Below, in pieces: positions 24,370 through 35,748 of a stretch of DNA of 64,000 nt. Position 1 is the first letter of the stretch; each line of letters starts with the position of its first letter. The position numbers and the translations under genes were made by a program. The notes below the pieces were generated by a model. That model was not told the DNA's origin. It did no database searches and worked only from the letters and a program-made list of their open reading frames with translations. Origin of the DNA: Pseudomonas sp. (lineage in GTDB: Bacteria; Pseudomonadota; Gammaproteobacteria; Pseudomonadales; Pseudomonadaceae). The stretch covers positions 90,715 to 154,714 of the forward strand of contig NZ_JAUYGD010000067.1 of assembly GCF_030690725.1 (NCBI RefSeq). The letters are read 5' to 3'.

Positions 24370-25821
24370 GTGTCGAAGAACAAACTGACCCATGCCACCG
24401 GTGCGCCGGTGGTCGACAACCTCAATATCCAGACCGCCGGGCCGCGCGGGCCGGCGCTGCTGCAGGATATCTGGCTGATCGAAAAGCTCGCGCATTTTGA
24501 CCGTGAGGTGATCCCCGAGCGGCGCATGCATGCCAAGGGTGCCGGCGCTTACGGCACCTTCACCGTGACGGGCGACATCAGCCGCTACAGCCGCGCCAAC
24601 CTGTTTGCCCACATCGGCAAGCAGACGCCGCTGTTTGTGCGTTTCTCCACTGTGGCGGGGGAGCGCGGTGCGGCCGATGCCGAACGTGATATCCGCGGTT
24701 TTGCCGTGAAGTTCTACACCGATGAGGGCAACTGGGACCTGGTTGGCAATAACACTCCGGTGTTCTTCTTTCGCGATCCGATGCGCTTCCCAGACCTCAA
24801 TCATGCGGTCAAGCGCGATCCGCGCAGCGGCCTGCGCAGTGCCATCAACAACTGGGATTTCTGGAGCCTGCTGCCCGAGGCGCTGCACCAGGTCACCATC
24901 ACCATGAGCGAGCGCGGCATTCCGCGCAGCTACCGGCATATGCACGGTTTTGGCAGCCACACCTTTAGCCTGATCAACGCTGATAACCAGCGGGTCTGGG
25001 TCAAGTTTCATCTGCGCTGCCAACAGGGCATCGAGAACCTCAGCGATGCCGAGGCCGGTGCGGTGATCGGCGGGGACCGTGAAAGCCATCTGCGCGATCT
25101 GTATCAGAGCATTGAACATGGCGACTTTCCGCGCTGGACGCTGTGCATTCAGGTGATGAGCGAAGAGCAGGCGCAGCGTCATCCGCATAATCCGTTTGAC
25201 CTGACCAAGGTCTGGTCGCATGGCGACTTTCCGTTGATCGAGGTCGGCGTGCTAGAGCTGAACCGCAACCCGGACAACCACTTTGCCGAAGTGGAGCAGG
25301 CGGCCTTTTCGCCGGCCAACATCGTTCCTGGTATCGGCTTTTCGCCAGACAAGATGCTGCAGGCGCGGCTGTTTTCCTACGGCGACGCCCAGCGCTATCG
25401 GCTGGGTGTCAACTTCAACCAGATCCCGGTCAACGCCCCGCGTTGTCCTTATCACAGCTACCACCGCGACGGAGCCATGCGCATCGATGGCAACCAGGGC
25501 TCGACCATCGCCCATTACCCCAATAGCCAGGGCATCTGGGAGGATCAGCAGGAACTGCGCGAGCCGCCGCTGCCGCTCGACGGCAGTGCAACCAACTGGG
25601 ATCACCGCGTCGACGAGGATCATTACCAGCAACCCGGCGACTTGTTCCGCCTGATGAGCCCGGCGCAGCAGCAGGCGCTTTTCGATAACACGGCCAGAGC
25701 GCTCGGTGATGCACCCGACACCATCAAGCAGCGGCATATCGGCAACTGCAGCAAGGCCGATCCGGCCTACGGCGCTGGCGTGGCGAAGGCGCTCGGGCTG
25801 GCGAATCAGAGCATTCTTTGA
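24370..25821 (+). CDS. Monofunctional haem catalase, KatA type
   Basis: 483 residues, a clade 3 small-subunit catalase close to P. aeruginosa KatA. Distal His54 lies in [13 protein letters not shown], the distal Asn in [11 protein letters not shown] (about 127), and the proximal haem-ligand Tyr337 in [14 protein letters not shown]. It converts hydrogen peroxide to water and oxygen in the cytoplasm; no signal peptide is visible. The GTG start at 24370 is supported by GAGGAG upstream. Its place inside an operon with hydrolases and a haloperoxidase-like protein, rather than alone behind an OxyR site, is unusual. The symbol katA is avoided because this may be a second catalase. Confidence 0.92.
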   Translation: MSKNKLTHATGAPVVDNLNIQTAGPRGPALLQDIWLIEKLAHFDREVIPERRMHAKGAGAYGTFTVTGDISRYSRANLFAHIGKQTPLFVRFSTVAGERGAADAERDIRGFAVKFYTDEGNWDLVGNNTPVFFFRDPMRFPDLNHAVKRDPRSGLRSAINNWDFWSLLPEALHQVTITMSERGIPRSYRHMHGFGSHTFSLINADNQRVWVKFHLRCQQGIENLSDAEAGAVIGGDRESHLRDLYQSIEHGDFPRWTLCIQVMSEEQAQRHPHNPFDLTKVWSHGDFPLIEVGVLELNRNPDNHFAEVEQAAFSPANIVPGIGFSPDKMLQARLFSYGDAQRYRLGVNFNQIPVNAPRCPYHSYHRDGAMRIDGNQGSTIAHYPNSQGIWEDQQELREPPLPLDGSATNWDHRVDEDHYQQPGDLFRLMSPAQQQALFDNTARALGDAPDTIKQRHIGNCSKADPAYGAGVAKALGLANQSIL

Positions 25822-25837
25822 CCTGGAGCGAGCAATC

Positions 25838-26704
25838 ATGAGCTTTTCCACTTCAGCCAGCTCAGTAGCCAATCAGTTCGTCGAGGTCGGCGGCCGCCGT
25901 CTGGCTTATCGCGTAATCGGCGAGGGCACGCCGCTGGTGCTGTGCCTGCGCTTCAGGGGCGTCATGGACGATTGGGACCCCGCCTTCCTGGATGCGCTCG
26001 CCGCGCGGGGCTTGCGGGTTTATATCTTCGACTACAGCGGGCTGGGTTGGTCCACGGGCCAGCCGAGTTATGACCCAGGTTCATTGGCCAAGGACGCCAT
26101 CGAGCTGATCGGCGCGTTGCAGCTTGGCAGGGTGGTGCTGGGTGGTTGGTCAATCGGCGGCGTGGCGGCGCAACTGGTGTTGTTGCAAGCGCCGCAACTG
26201 CTCAGCCATCTGCTGCTGATTGCCACCACACCGCCCGGCCATCTGGTCAAAACCGGTGAGCCACAGTTCTACCAGCTGGCCGCTCGCGACAATGATTTCG
26301 AGGATTTCGTCAGCCTGTTTTTCGAGCCGACCTCGGCGAGCAGTCGCGAGGCAGCGCTGCGTTCGGCCGAGCGTATTGCCCAACGCAGCGAAGGACGCTG
26401 CACGCCGGTGCCTTATGCCTGGGCCGCGCAGTCCCTGGGCGACGGGCCGCGCAACCCGATGTTTCCGCTGCAGGCGGCGCTGGATGCGCTCAAGCAAACG
26501 CAAATCCCGGTGCTGCACGTGGGCGGCGACCACGACATCGTTTTCCCCGTGGAGAACTGGTACGCGCTTAATCGCACCTTGCCCACCCTGCAGCTGCTGA
26601 CCTTGCCCAGCACCGGGCATGGCCCGCAGTCGCAATATCCCGAGGCCAGTGCGGCACATATCGCGGCGTTTATTTCAGGGGAGCGCGCTGCTGATCAGGC
26701 CTAG
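25838..26704 (+). CDS. Alpha/beta hydrolase
   Basis: 288 residues, beginning MSFSTSASSVANQFVEVGGRRLAYRVIGEG. Nucleophile Ser lies in LGGWSIGGVAAQL, the acid in VLHVGGDHDIVFP and His in STGHGPQSQYP. The oxyanion strand reads LCLRFRGVMDDWDP. Similar proteins are annotated as chloroperoxidases or esterases. GGAG precedes the ATG, 16 bases after catalase, so it is the last gene of the operon. Its stop overlaps the end of the convergent argE-like gene by four bases, with no terminator between. Confidence 0.8.
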   Translation: MSFSTSASSVANQFVEVGGRRLAYRVIGEGTPLVLCLRFRGVMDDWDPAFLDALAARGLRVYIFDYSGLGWSTGQPSYDPGSLAKDAIELIGALQLGRVVLGGWSIGGVAAQLVLLQAPQLLSHLLLIATTPPGHLVKTGEPQFYQLAARDNDFEDFVSLFFEPTSASSREAALRSAERIAQRSEGRCTPVPYAWAAQSLGDGPRNPMFPLQAALDALKQTQIPVLHVGGDHDIVFPVENWYALNRTLPTLQLLTLPSTGHGPQSQYPEASAAHIAAFISGERAADQA

Positions 26705-27864
26705 GCACTTTCCTGCAGCCAATCGGCCAAACGCGCCAACAGCGCATCGCAGCCATCGAGCTGCTGCAGGCTGACAAACTCATCCGGCTTATGGCCCTGC
26801 TCCATGCTGCCGGGGCCGCAGACCACGGTGGGGATGCCGGCCTGGTGGAACAGGCCGCCTTCGGTGCCAAAGGCCACGGTGGTGTAGTCGCGGCTGCCGC
26901 TAAGCAGCGCCAGCAGTTCGGCCGCTTCGCTATGCGGATCGGTGGCCAGGCCGGGGTAAGCCGACAGCGGCTGGAAGTCGATGGTGCTGGCGCTGCTGCG
27001 TTGACGCATCTGCGGCAGCAGTTCTGTTTCGGCGTAGGTGCGCAGTTCATCGGCGACCTGTTGCGGATCATCGCTGGGCAGGGCGCGTACCTCGAAGTCG
27101 AACTGGCAGTCGGCTGGGACGATATTCAGTGCGCGCCCGCCGCTGATCAGCCCGGTTTGCACCGTGGAGTAGGGCGGATCGAAACGCGCATCCTGATGCT
27201 CGACGGCGCTCAAACGCTGGCCGATTTCACCGAGCCGGTTGATCAGTTTGGCGGCGTATTCGATGGCATTCACCCCCTGTGGCGCGTAGGCCGAATGGCA
27301 GGCCGCGCCCTGCACCTGGCAGCGCATGGCCAGTTTACCCTTGTGGCCGAGCACCGGTTTGAGTTCGCTGGGTTCGCCAATAATGCACAGCACGGGTTTG
27401 TTGGGGCGCTGCTGCAAGTCGGCCAGCAGCGAGCGTACGCCCAGGCAGCCGACCTCTTCGTCGTAGGAAAACGCCAGATGCAGCGGCAGGCGCAGAGGCT
27501 GGGCGAGAAAGCGCGGCACGGCGGCCAGCACGCAGGCGATAAACCCCTTCATATCGGCGGTGCCGCGGCCGTACAGCTTGCCGTCGCGTTCGCTTAGCTC
27601 GAATGGCGGCAGGGTCCAGGTCTGGCCATCCACGGGGACCACATCGCTGTGCCCGGACAGCAGCACGCCGCCACGGTCCAGCGGGCCGATGGTGGCGTAC
27701 AGGTTGGCCTTGCTGCGCTCGGCGTTGTAGTCGATCTCGCAGGCCACGCCGAGCTTGTTGAGGTAGTCGCGAACGAACTCGATCAGCGCCAGGTTTGAGT
27801 CGCGGCTGACGGTGGGGAAGGCCACGAGTTCGGCGAGCAGGTCACGGCTGCTTGGATTACTCAT
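26701..27864 (-). CDS. argE: ArgE-like M20 deacetylase (acetylornithine deacetylase)
   Basis: 387 residues of the zinc-dependent M20 family. Metal and catalytic residues are visible in LLSGHSDVVPVDGQ, GRGTADMKGF, DEEVGCLG, IGEPSELKPVLGHKG and the C-terminal His in MEQGHKPDEFV. The dimerisation domain lies at about 175-290. It fits acetylornithine deacetylase (N-acetylornithine to ornithine). It shares an eight-base overlap with the DUF1028 gene and a strand with the D-arginine genes, so it may act on a related N-acyl amino acid rather than in arginine synthesis; Pseudomonas normally uses ArgJ for that step. Confidence 0.8.
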   Translation of the reverse strand: MSNPSSRDLLAELVAFPTVSRDSNLALIEFVRDYLNKLGVACEIDYNAERSKANLYATIGPLDRGGVLLSGHSDVVPVDGQTWTLPPFELSERDGKLYGRGTADMKGFIACVLAAVPRFLAQPLRLPLHLAFSYDEEVGCLGVRSLLADLQQRPNKPVLCIIGEPSELKPVLGHKGKLAMRCQVQGAACHSAYAPQGVNAIEYAAKLINRLGEIGQRLSAVEHQDARFDPPYSTVQTGLISGGRALNIVPADCQFDFEVRALPSDDPQQVADELRTYAETELLPQMRQRSSASTIDFQPLSAYPGLATDPHSEAAELLALLSGSRDYTTVAFGTEGGLFHQAGIPTVVCGPGSMEQGHKPDEFVSLQQLDGCDALLARLADWLQESA

Positions 27865-28531
27865 CGCCAGGTACGCCGTAGCTGGGGGCGCGGGTTGGGT
27901 CGAGGGCGCGGATTACGTAGTCCTGCATCTGCGGCCGATAGGCCTGCCAGAGGTTGTCCAATTGGCCAATCGGGTTGTCATCGGCCCAGTCCACGCGCAG
28001 GTCGATCAGCGGCCAGGTGAGGTCGTCCACCACCTTGAGCGCCGCCGAATGCACCGGTCCGGCTTCGCCACCGGCCGCCATGGCTGCGTGCATGGCCGCG
28101 AGCAGGCGGTCGGCCAGCAGCCCTTGGCTGTGTTCGAAGGCATCAATCATGGCGGCGATCACTGCGGGCGAGGCCAGCAGGTTGCCGGCCGCCACGCATT
28201 GTTCGCCGGCCAGGGCGTTATGCAGCCCCAGCGCTTCGCTGCCGGAGAACAGCGCGCTGCGGCCCTGGCTGTCGAGCAGCGCGACCTGGCGATACTGGCT
28301 GTAGCCGTTGCGACTGAGCGCCTGATCCAGCGCCGCCGCTGGCTCCAGCCCGGCTTCCAGGGCATCGAGAATCTGCGGGCCGAGGGCTGGCAGGGTGATG
28401 TTCTGGCTGGCCACCGCACCAACCCCGGCGCGCAGCCAGGGACAACGTGCGCCCACGGCAATGCTCGATGAGCTGATGGCGATGCCCAGCTGGCCGGTTT
28501 CGGCGCAGCGACCGACGATGGAAAAGGTCAT
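27857..28531 (-). CDS. DUF1028 family protein (Ntn-hydrolase-like)
   Basis: 224 residues. MTFSIVGRCAETGQLGIAISSSSIAVGARCPW is the typical DUF1028 start, followed by GVGAVASQNITLPALGPQ and the QVALLDSQGRSALFSG block. The family is predicted to be Ntn hydrolases with amidase-like activity; biological role is unknown. AGGAG lies seven bases before the ATG. It is coupled to the argE-like gene by an eight-base overlap. RidA and DUF1028 genes are often neighbours in amino acid catabolic clusters as I recall. Confidence 0.8.
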   Translation of the reverse strand: MTFSIVGRCAETGQLGIAISSSSIAVGARCPWLRAGVGAVASQNITLPALGPQILDALEAGLEPAAALDQALSRNGYSQYRQVALLDSQGRSALFSGSEALGLHNALAGEQCVAAGNLLASPAVIAAMIDAFEHSQGLLADRLLAAMHAAMAAGGEAGPVHSAALKVVDDLTWPLIDLRVDWADDNPIGQLDNLWQAYRPQMQDYVIRALDPTRAPSYGVPGDE

Positions 28532-28586
28532 TGCTTACTCCTGGGAATCTGTCGGGTGGATCGGGGCGCGTAGCTGGCGCTTTTTA

Positions 28587-28637
28587 CGTCCACCGTATGG
28601 CCAATGGTGGATGGGTGAAGCGTCATCCACCCTACTT
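28587..28637. repeat. Palindromic GTAGGGTGGAT-type repeat
   Basis: In the gap between the DUF1028 and RidA genes, GTCCACC and GGTGGAT/ATCCACC segments pair with each other, ending GTAGGGTGGATGACGC on the minus strand. It belongs to the dispersed intergenic repeats seen also near 4493-4561. Confidence 0.55.
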
Positions 28638-28644
28638 ATCTCGC

Positions 28645-29064
28645 TTATGGCTGGCTGTCCGGGATGACCGCGATCACATCGATCTCCATCAACCACTCGG
28701 GCTGACCGAGGCCGCTGATCACCAGGCCGGTGGAGATCGGGAACACGCCTTTGAGCCACTTGCCGATTTCCTGGTAGACCGGCTCGCGGTAGCGCGGGTC
28801 AATCAGGTAGGTGGTGGTTTTGACGATATGCGACAGGTCGCTGCCGGCTTCTTCGAGCAGCTGCTTGACGTTCTTCATGGCCTGCTCGGCCTGGGCGCGT
28901 GGGTCGCCGAGGCCGACCAGCTTGCCGTTGAAGTCGGTGCCGATTTGCCCGCGTACATACACGGTATTGCCGGCGCGCACGGCCTGGCACAGGTCGTTGT
29001 CCAGGCTCTGGTTGGGGTAGGTGTCTTTGGTGTTGAACATGCGGATGCGGGTATGGGTAGGCAT
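28645..29064 (-). CDS. RidA-family imine/enamine deaminase
   Basis: 139 residues, normal length. Features are QSLDNDLCQAVRAGNTVYVRGQIG, the AEQAMKNVKQLLEEAGSDLSHIVKTTTYL helix region and the WLMEIDVIAVIP end with the conserved Glu. RidA hydrolyses reactive imines formed by PLP enzymes and amino-acid oxidases to keto acids and ammonia in the cytoplasm. The conserved active-site Arg position is occupied by the TTYLIDPRYREP segment. GGAA lies upstream of the ATG. It lies on the same strand as dauBA, whose DauA product is an imino acid, which suggests a direct role there. Confidence 0.85.
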   Translation of the reverse strand: MPTHTRIRMFNTKDTYPNQSLDNDLCQAVRAGNTVYVRGQIGTDFNGKLVGLGDPRAQAEQAMKNVKQLLEEAGSDLSHIVKTTTYLIDPRYREPVYQEIGKWLKGVFPISTGLVISGLGQPEWLMEIDVIAVIPDSQP

Positions 29065-29136
29065 CGACGTGCTTCCTGTAAACAGAGTGGTTGAGGAGGC
29101 CCCGCAGGGCCTCGGTCGGCAAGCTGGGTAGGGCGC

Positions 29137-30456
29137 TCAGTCAGCGAGCTGCCGCGCGTTGCTATCGCGATAGGCCAGGTAGGTGCGCTGGGTGGCGATA
29201 TGCCCGGCGACGTGTTTGGCGTCGTGCCACACGCCCCAGATAAAGCTCGAACCGCGACGCGACAGCCACGGCAGGCCGAGGAAGTACACCCCCGGCTCAC
29301 TGGACACGCCGCGCTGATGCTGCGGCTTGCCCTTGGCGTCGAAGGCGTTTACCTGCAGCCAGCTGAAATCCACGGCATAGCCGGTGGCCCAGATGATTGA
29401 GGTGACGCCGGCCTTGGCCAGGTCCAGTTCCAGCAGCGGCTTGGTCACGCAGTCCGGCTCCGGATAACTGGCGCGGGCTTCCGGCTCTTCGGGCAGGTCG
29501 AGGCCATTGCGGGCGATATAGGCGTCGGCCGCGTCCAGCAGCGCCAGGTAGTTCTTATCGCCGTTCTTGAGGTTCTCCAGCAGGTCCTGCTGGAAGGTCA
29601 CCACGCCGTTGTCGAAGGCTTTGGTCAGCCCGACCAGGGTCATGCCCTGATGGGCCAGACCACGAAAGTCCACGGTGTGGCCGCCACGGGTGCCGCTGAC
29701 GGCGATGGTCACGTGCTCCTTGCCCGGCTGGGCGGCTTCCGCGTCCCACTCGCCGAGCACGCCAAGCCACCAGCAGAAGTCACGGTTGCGGTAGCTGCGC
29801 GGCGGGCGATCATGCGGGCCGACCGAGAGGTAGACCTTGCGCCCGGCGCGCTGCAGTTCATCGGCGATTTGCACGCCTGACGAGCCAGCACCGACCACCA
29901 GCACGGCACCGTCCGGTAGTTGCTGCGGGTTGAAGTACTGCGCGGAGTGGATCTGCGTCAGTTGCTCGTCCTTGGGCGCAATCGGCGGAATCACCGGGCG
30001 TTGGAACGGCCCGGTGGCGCAGACCACGCGGTTGGCCTGGATCACGCCGGCGGAGGTTTCAATGGTGAAGCCTGGACGGTCGCTGTTGCGCACCACGTTC
30101 TTCACTTCCACGCCGGTACGGATCGGCGCGTCGAACTTCTTGGCGTAGGCCTCGAAGTAGGCGGCCATACGTTCTTTCGGCGCGAAGGCGTCGGCGTCGA
30201 GCTCGTCGAATTCCAGCCCCGGAAAGCGGTCGTGCCAGGCCGGGCCATTGGCTACTAGCGAATCCCAGCGGCCGGTGCGCCAGGCTTCGGCGATACGATT
30301 GCGTTCCAGCACCAGGTGCGGCACGCCGAGTTTGCTCAGGTGCTCGCTGATGGCCACACCGGCCTGACCGGCACCGACCACCAGGGTGTCGATTTCTGTT
30401 CCTTCAAGGCTCACGCCGGTGTGCATGTGCAAGGCGCTTTGATTCAGGTCGGTCAT
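29137..30456 (-). CDS. Flavin-containing monooxygenase-type oxidoreductase
   Basis: 439 residues. An FAD-binding Rossmann motif GAGQAG lies at about 27-32 (DTLVVGAGQAGVAISEHL). A second NAD(P)H-binding GAGSSG motif lies near 182 (VLVVGAGSSGVQIADEL). The segments TGPFQRPVIP and IIWATGYAVDFSWL are typical of group B flavin monooxygenases and YpeI/CzcO-like flavoproteins. It may oxidise an amino acid or amine nitrogen. AGAGGA precedes the ATG. It sits between ridA and the dauR-like gene on the same strand. Substrate unknown. Confidence 0.82.
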   Translation of the reverse strand: MTDLNQSALHMHTGVSLEGTEIDTLVVGAGQAGVAISEHLSKLGVPHLVLERNRIAEAWRTGRWDSLVANGPAWHDRFPGLEFDELDADAFAPKERMAAYFEAYAKKFDAPIRTGVEVKNVVRNSDRPGFTIETSAGVIQANRVVCATGPFQRPVIPPIAPKDEQLTQIHSAQYFNPQQLPDGAVLVVGAGSSGVQIADELQRAGRKVYLSVGPHDRPPRSYRNRDFCWWLGVLGEWDAEAAQPGKEHVTIAVSGTRGGHTVDFRGLAHQGMTLVGLTKAFDNGVVTFQQDLLENLKNGDKNYLALLDAADAYIARNGLDLPEEPEARASYPEPDCVTKPLLELDLAKAGVTSIIWATGYAVDFSWLQVNAFDAKGKPQHQRGVSSEPGVYFLGLPWLSRRGSSFIWGVWHDAKHVAGHIATQRTYLAYRDSNARQLAD

Positions 30457-30754
30457 GGCAGGGGTCCTCTGATTCCGATCGTTGTTGTTCTATTGCGGCT
30501 GACGGTGGGGCTTGGCCGCATTCTGTTCGGAGCAGAGGAATGGCGAAATTATGATTTTTGTAGTCGCTGGCAAGGTAAAAGCGTGCCCGCCCGCAAAGCA
30601 CCGCTGCGGCTTGGTAGAGGGCTTGGGCTATAGGTTTTTTAGCGCTAGGGGCGACAAATTAGATGGTGTTGCGAGCGGCTGGCGCACTTGCCACGTTGGC
30701 CAGTTGCCGAGTGGGAGTGAGCGGTGGATCAGCGTTGCACTGATCCGTCGGGTG
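30457..30754. other. Intergenic region before the flavin monooxygenase gene
   Basis: About 300 bases without a credible gene. AT-rich around 30540-30570, which may hold the minus-strand promoter of the monooxygenase gene. No recognisable terminator or repeat. Confidence 0.4.
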
Positions 30755-31384
30755 TTAGTCGCCCTTGATCTCTTTGAGGTGCTTGTACACCGTCGCCCTG
30801 CCCATATTCAGTACGTTGGCCACGTAGTTGGCGGCGCTTTTGCCTTTGAATGCGCCTTCGGCGTGCAGGGCTTCGACTAGCTCGCGTTTGTGATCGCGGG
30901 TCAGCAGGTTGAGGCCGAGCTGACGTTGCCGTAGCCAGCTGTGCAGGAAGGTGTTGATGCGCTCCTGCCAGTCGTCGCGGAACAGTGCGTCGGGCTGTGG
31001 CACCAGCTTGCTGGAGGAGAGAAACAGCTCCAGCGCCTGCTTGGCGGTTTCAAACATCGAGATATTCAGGTTGATGCACAGCACGGCGATGGGCGTGCCG
31101 TTGGCGTCGCGCAACACGCTGCTGACCGAACGAATCTTCTGGCCATCCCAGTTGAGCTTTTCATAAGGGCCGATGGTGCGTTCGTCGACTTCACCGCTGA
31201 GCATGTCCTCTAGCGCTGCGTCATCGCCGATCACGCGTTTGGAGATGTTATTGGCGATGTAGTCGACCTTCTGCGTGCGCAGGTCGTGCAGCACCACTTC
31301 GGCGTGGGGGAAGAACAGCGTGGCGATGGCGTCGGCGATGGTGCGGTAGTTGTCCAGCTCGGGGGCAGGGCGGGGCGGCGTCAT
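30755..31384 (-). CDS. dauR: YheO/DauR-type transcriptional regulator
   Basis: 209 residues. An N-terminal PAS-like YheO domain (NYRTIADAIATLFFPHAEVVLHDL to about 115) is followed by a C-terminal helix-turn-helix (FKGKSAANYVANVLNMGRATVYKHLKEIKG). P. aeruginosa DauR has this architecture and represses dauBAR, being released by 2-ketoarginine. The gene lies just after dauA on the same strand, which supports DauR, although here a 140-bp palindromic element separates it from dauA. The ATG at 31384 is preferred over a longer start because upstream residues are low-quality and not conserved. Confidence 0.82.
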   Translation of the reverse strand: MTPPRPAPELDNYRTIADAIATLFFPHAEVVLHDLRTQKVDYIANNISKRVIGDDAALEDMLSGEVDERTIGPYEKLNWDGQKIRSVSSVLRDANGTPIAVLCINLNISMFETAKQALELFLSSSKLVPQPDALFRDDWQERINTFLHSWLRQRQLGLNLLTRDHKRELVEALHAEGAFKGKSAANYVANVLNMGRATVYKHLKEIKGD

Positions 31385-31474
31385 GCGGCTAACTCTTCGG
31401 GCTTGGGAGGCGTTGCGAGTGTGCCGCAAAGTGCCCGAGGCGTCATCCTCGGGCGCTGCGAGCAGCTATCGGTG

Positions 31475-33687
<2,213 letters not shown>

Positions 33688-33786
33688 GGGCAGCTCCGCA
33701 ACGAATTAAACAATTAAATCCATTTTGGACTTTATGGTCTTCTTCGACAAGCGCTGGCGCGGCATCTTGATACGTTGCTGCGACGT

Positions 33787-34734
33787 TTAGTGTGCTTGGC
33801 GTAAGCGCTTGCGAAACGCCCCTGGGCTTTCCCCACAGAGTTGCTTGAACAGCTTGGCAAAGGTGGCGCGGTCGGCGTAACCGACCTGTTCGGCAATCTG
33901 CTCCAGCGACGCCGGGCTGCGCAGGGCACGCTGGGCGGCGCTGATGCGCACGCGCTGCAGGTAGTCATTGGGCGTCAGTCCGGTGCTGGCCTTGAAGCGC
34001 CGCAACAGGGTGCGCGATGAACAATTAGCCTGAGCGGCCAGGCGATTAAGGTCGATGGCTTCGCTGTGATGGCGGTGCAGCCACTGCAACACGGGGGTGA
34101 GTTGGCAATCACTGCTGGCCGGTGGCAGCAGCGGGGCAAAGCGTGATTGCAGGCCGCGCTGGCTGTCAAACACCAGGGCATTGGCCACCTGCTGCGCCAG
34201 GCCTTCGCCGCCATGCTGGGCGATCAGATGCAGGCACAGGTCTAGCCCCGCATGCGCGCCGCCGGAGCTGAGCAGATGGCCGTCCTCACAAACCAATTGC
34301 TCGATCTGCAGCTTGACCAGCGGAAAACGCTCTCGGAACTGGCTGGCCAGCGCCCAATGTGTGGTGGCACGGCGACCGTTGAGCACGCCAGCGGCGGCCA
34401 GGAGAAAGGCGCTGCTGCACAGGCTGGCCAGTTGCTGATATGGCGGGCGCTGCGCCAGCCAGGGCAGCAGGGCAGCGTTGTCGGCCAAAGTACTGTCGAT
34501 AGCGCTGCCGCTGGCGGCGAGCAGAATCAGGTCGGAGTGTTCGGCCAGACTCAGGTCGCCATCGACCTGGATTTGCGCAAAGCCCAGATCGACCGCTTGC
34601 CCATCCAGGCTGATGCGCTGCAGCTCGAACAGCCGCTGCTCGGCCAGGCGGTTGGCCAGGACAAAAGCGTCCATGGCCATGCTTAGGCTGGAACATACGG
34701 TTTGCGGGCAAACGTACAGGGCGATCTTCAGCAT
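33787..34734 (-). CDS. GlxA-type AraC regulator (GATase1-like domain)
   Basis: 315 residues. Residues 1-170 form a DJ-1/PfpI-like domain (LKIALYVCPQTVCSSLSMAMDAF, with the Cys-containing QLASLCSSAFLLAAAGVLNG nucleophile-elbow region). Residues about 210-310 are the AraC helix-turn-helix pair (LNRLAAQANCSSRTLLRRFKASTGLTPNDYL and LEQIAEQVGYADRATFAKLF). P. aeruginosa ArgR has this general architecture, but I cannot say this is ArgR. Upstream of dauBA on the same strand, it may regulate the arginine genes or the divergent SnoaL-like gene. Confidence 0.85.
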   Translation of the reverse strand: MLKIALYVCPQTVCSSLSMAMDAFVLANRLAEQRLFELQRISLDGQAVDLGFAQIQVDGDLSLAEHSDLILLAASGSAIDSTLADNAALLPWLAQRPPYQQLASLCSSAFLLAAAGVLNGRRATTHWALASQFRERFPLVKLQIEQLVCEDGHLLSSGGAHAGLDLCLHLIAQHGGEGLAQQVANALVFDSQRGLQSRFAPLLPPASSDCQLTPVLQWLHRHHSEAIDLNRLAAQANCSSRTLLRRFKASTGLTPNDYLQRVRISAAQRALRSPASLEQIAEQVGYADRATFAKLFKQLCGESPGAFRKRLRQAH

Positions 34735-34853
34735 GAGGTGCTCAGGCGTGATGAGGTTTGGCGATTATTGACACAAGTATGTCTTTTGCGCCAATCGCGC
34801 AGTGGCGATTTAACGACAATACTGCTCGCACGTCCCCTATCGGAGTTCGCCCC

Positions 34854-35324
34854 ATGAGTCATCCCAACGCCGCGCTGATCATCCGTTTCTACCAAGCCTT
34901 CCAGCAGCTGGATGCCGAGACCATGGCCAGCTGCTACAGCGCGGACGTACAGTTCAGCGACCCGGTGTTTACCGACCTGCGCGGTGCGGCGGCCGGCGAT
35001 ATGTGGCGCATGCTCTGCGCCAAGGCTCAGGGTTTTTCCCTGACGTTTGATGGCGTGGCGGCGGATGATTATTCCGGGCGGGCGCGCTGGGTGGCGACCT
35101 ATACCTTTAGCCAGACCGGCAATCAGGTGGTCAACCATATCGAGGCCAACTTCCGCTTTCGCGATGGAAAGATCAGCGAGCACCGCGATCACTTCGATCT
35201 GTGGCGCTGGGCCGGCCAGGCGCTGGGTCTTAAGGGTCGCCTGCTGGGCTGGGCGCCGTTTGTGCAGAACGCCATTCGCCAGCAGGCGGGGAAAGGGTTA
35301 GCGGCGTTCCAGAAGAATCGCTAA
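34854..35324 (+). CDS. SnoaL/NTF2-like small protein
   Basis: 156 residues with the NTF2-like alpha-beta cone: [36 protein letters not shown], then [39 protein letters not shown]. The family contains isomerases and binding proteins; a ketosteroid-isomerase-like fold is clear, the reaction is not. GGAG lies nine bases before the ATG. Divergent from the GlxA-type regulator across a 119-base gap. Confidence 0.78.
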   Translation: MSHPNAALIIRFYQAFQQLDAETMASCYSADVQFSDPVFTDLRGAAAGDMWRMLCAKAQGFSLTFDGVAADDYSGRARWVATYTFSQTGNQVVNHIEANFRFRDGKISEHRDHFDLWRWAGQALGLKGRLLGWAPFVQNAIRQQAGKGLAAFQKNR

Positions 35325-35361
35325 GCTCGGCGGCCGTGTTAATTACCTGCCTACTCGACTG

Positions 35362-35682
35362 ATGCCTGACTCTTCTAACGCGCCTGAGACACCTGCCGCC
35401 AAGCCCTGGTTTGTCTACCTGGTGCGGGCGGCCAATGGCGCGCTGTACTGCGGCATCAGCGACGATCCGCACAAGCGTTTTGCCAAGCACCAGAGTGGCA
35501 AGGGCGCACGCTTCTTTTATTCCAGCCCGGCGCAGGCGCTGGTGTATATCGAACCTTGTGCCGGCAAAGGCGATGCGCTGCGCCGCGAGCGGGCGATCAA
35601 GGCCTTGAGCAAGTTGGCCAAGGAAACCCTGGTGGCCGCCGCGCCTGTTATCGCTCTAGCTGATAACGCGCCATCAGGCTAA
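35362..35682 (+). CDS. GIY-YIG domain protein, YhbQ/UPF0213-like
   Basis: 106 residues. The GIY-YIG nuclease fold is visible in [37 protein letters not shown] with the catalytic Arg in the KRFAKH segment, and the Glu in YIEPC. Short single-domain members such as YhbQ cut branched or damaged DNA in vitro; cellular role is uncertain. No clear ribosome site precedes the ATG, so the start is provisional. Confidence 0.8.
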   Translation: MPDSSNAPETPAAKPWFVYLVRAANGALYCGISDDPHKRFAKHQSGKGARFFYSSPAQALVYIEPCAGKGDALRRERAIKALSKLAKETLVAAAPVIALADNAPSG

Positions 35683-35748
35683 GCGGGTAGGCCGCAACGC
35701 TGTGCAGGGTTAAGCTGGCTCCTTTATCTGATTGCAGCGGAGCCTGTT

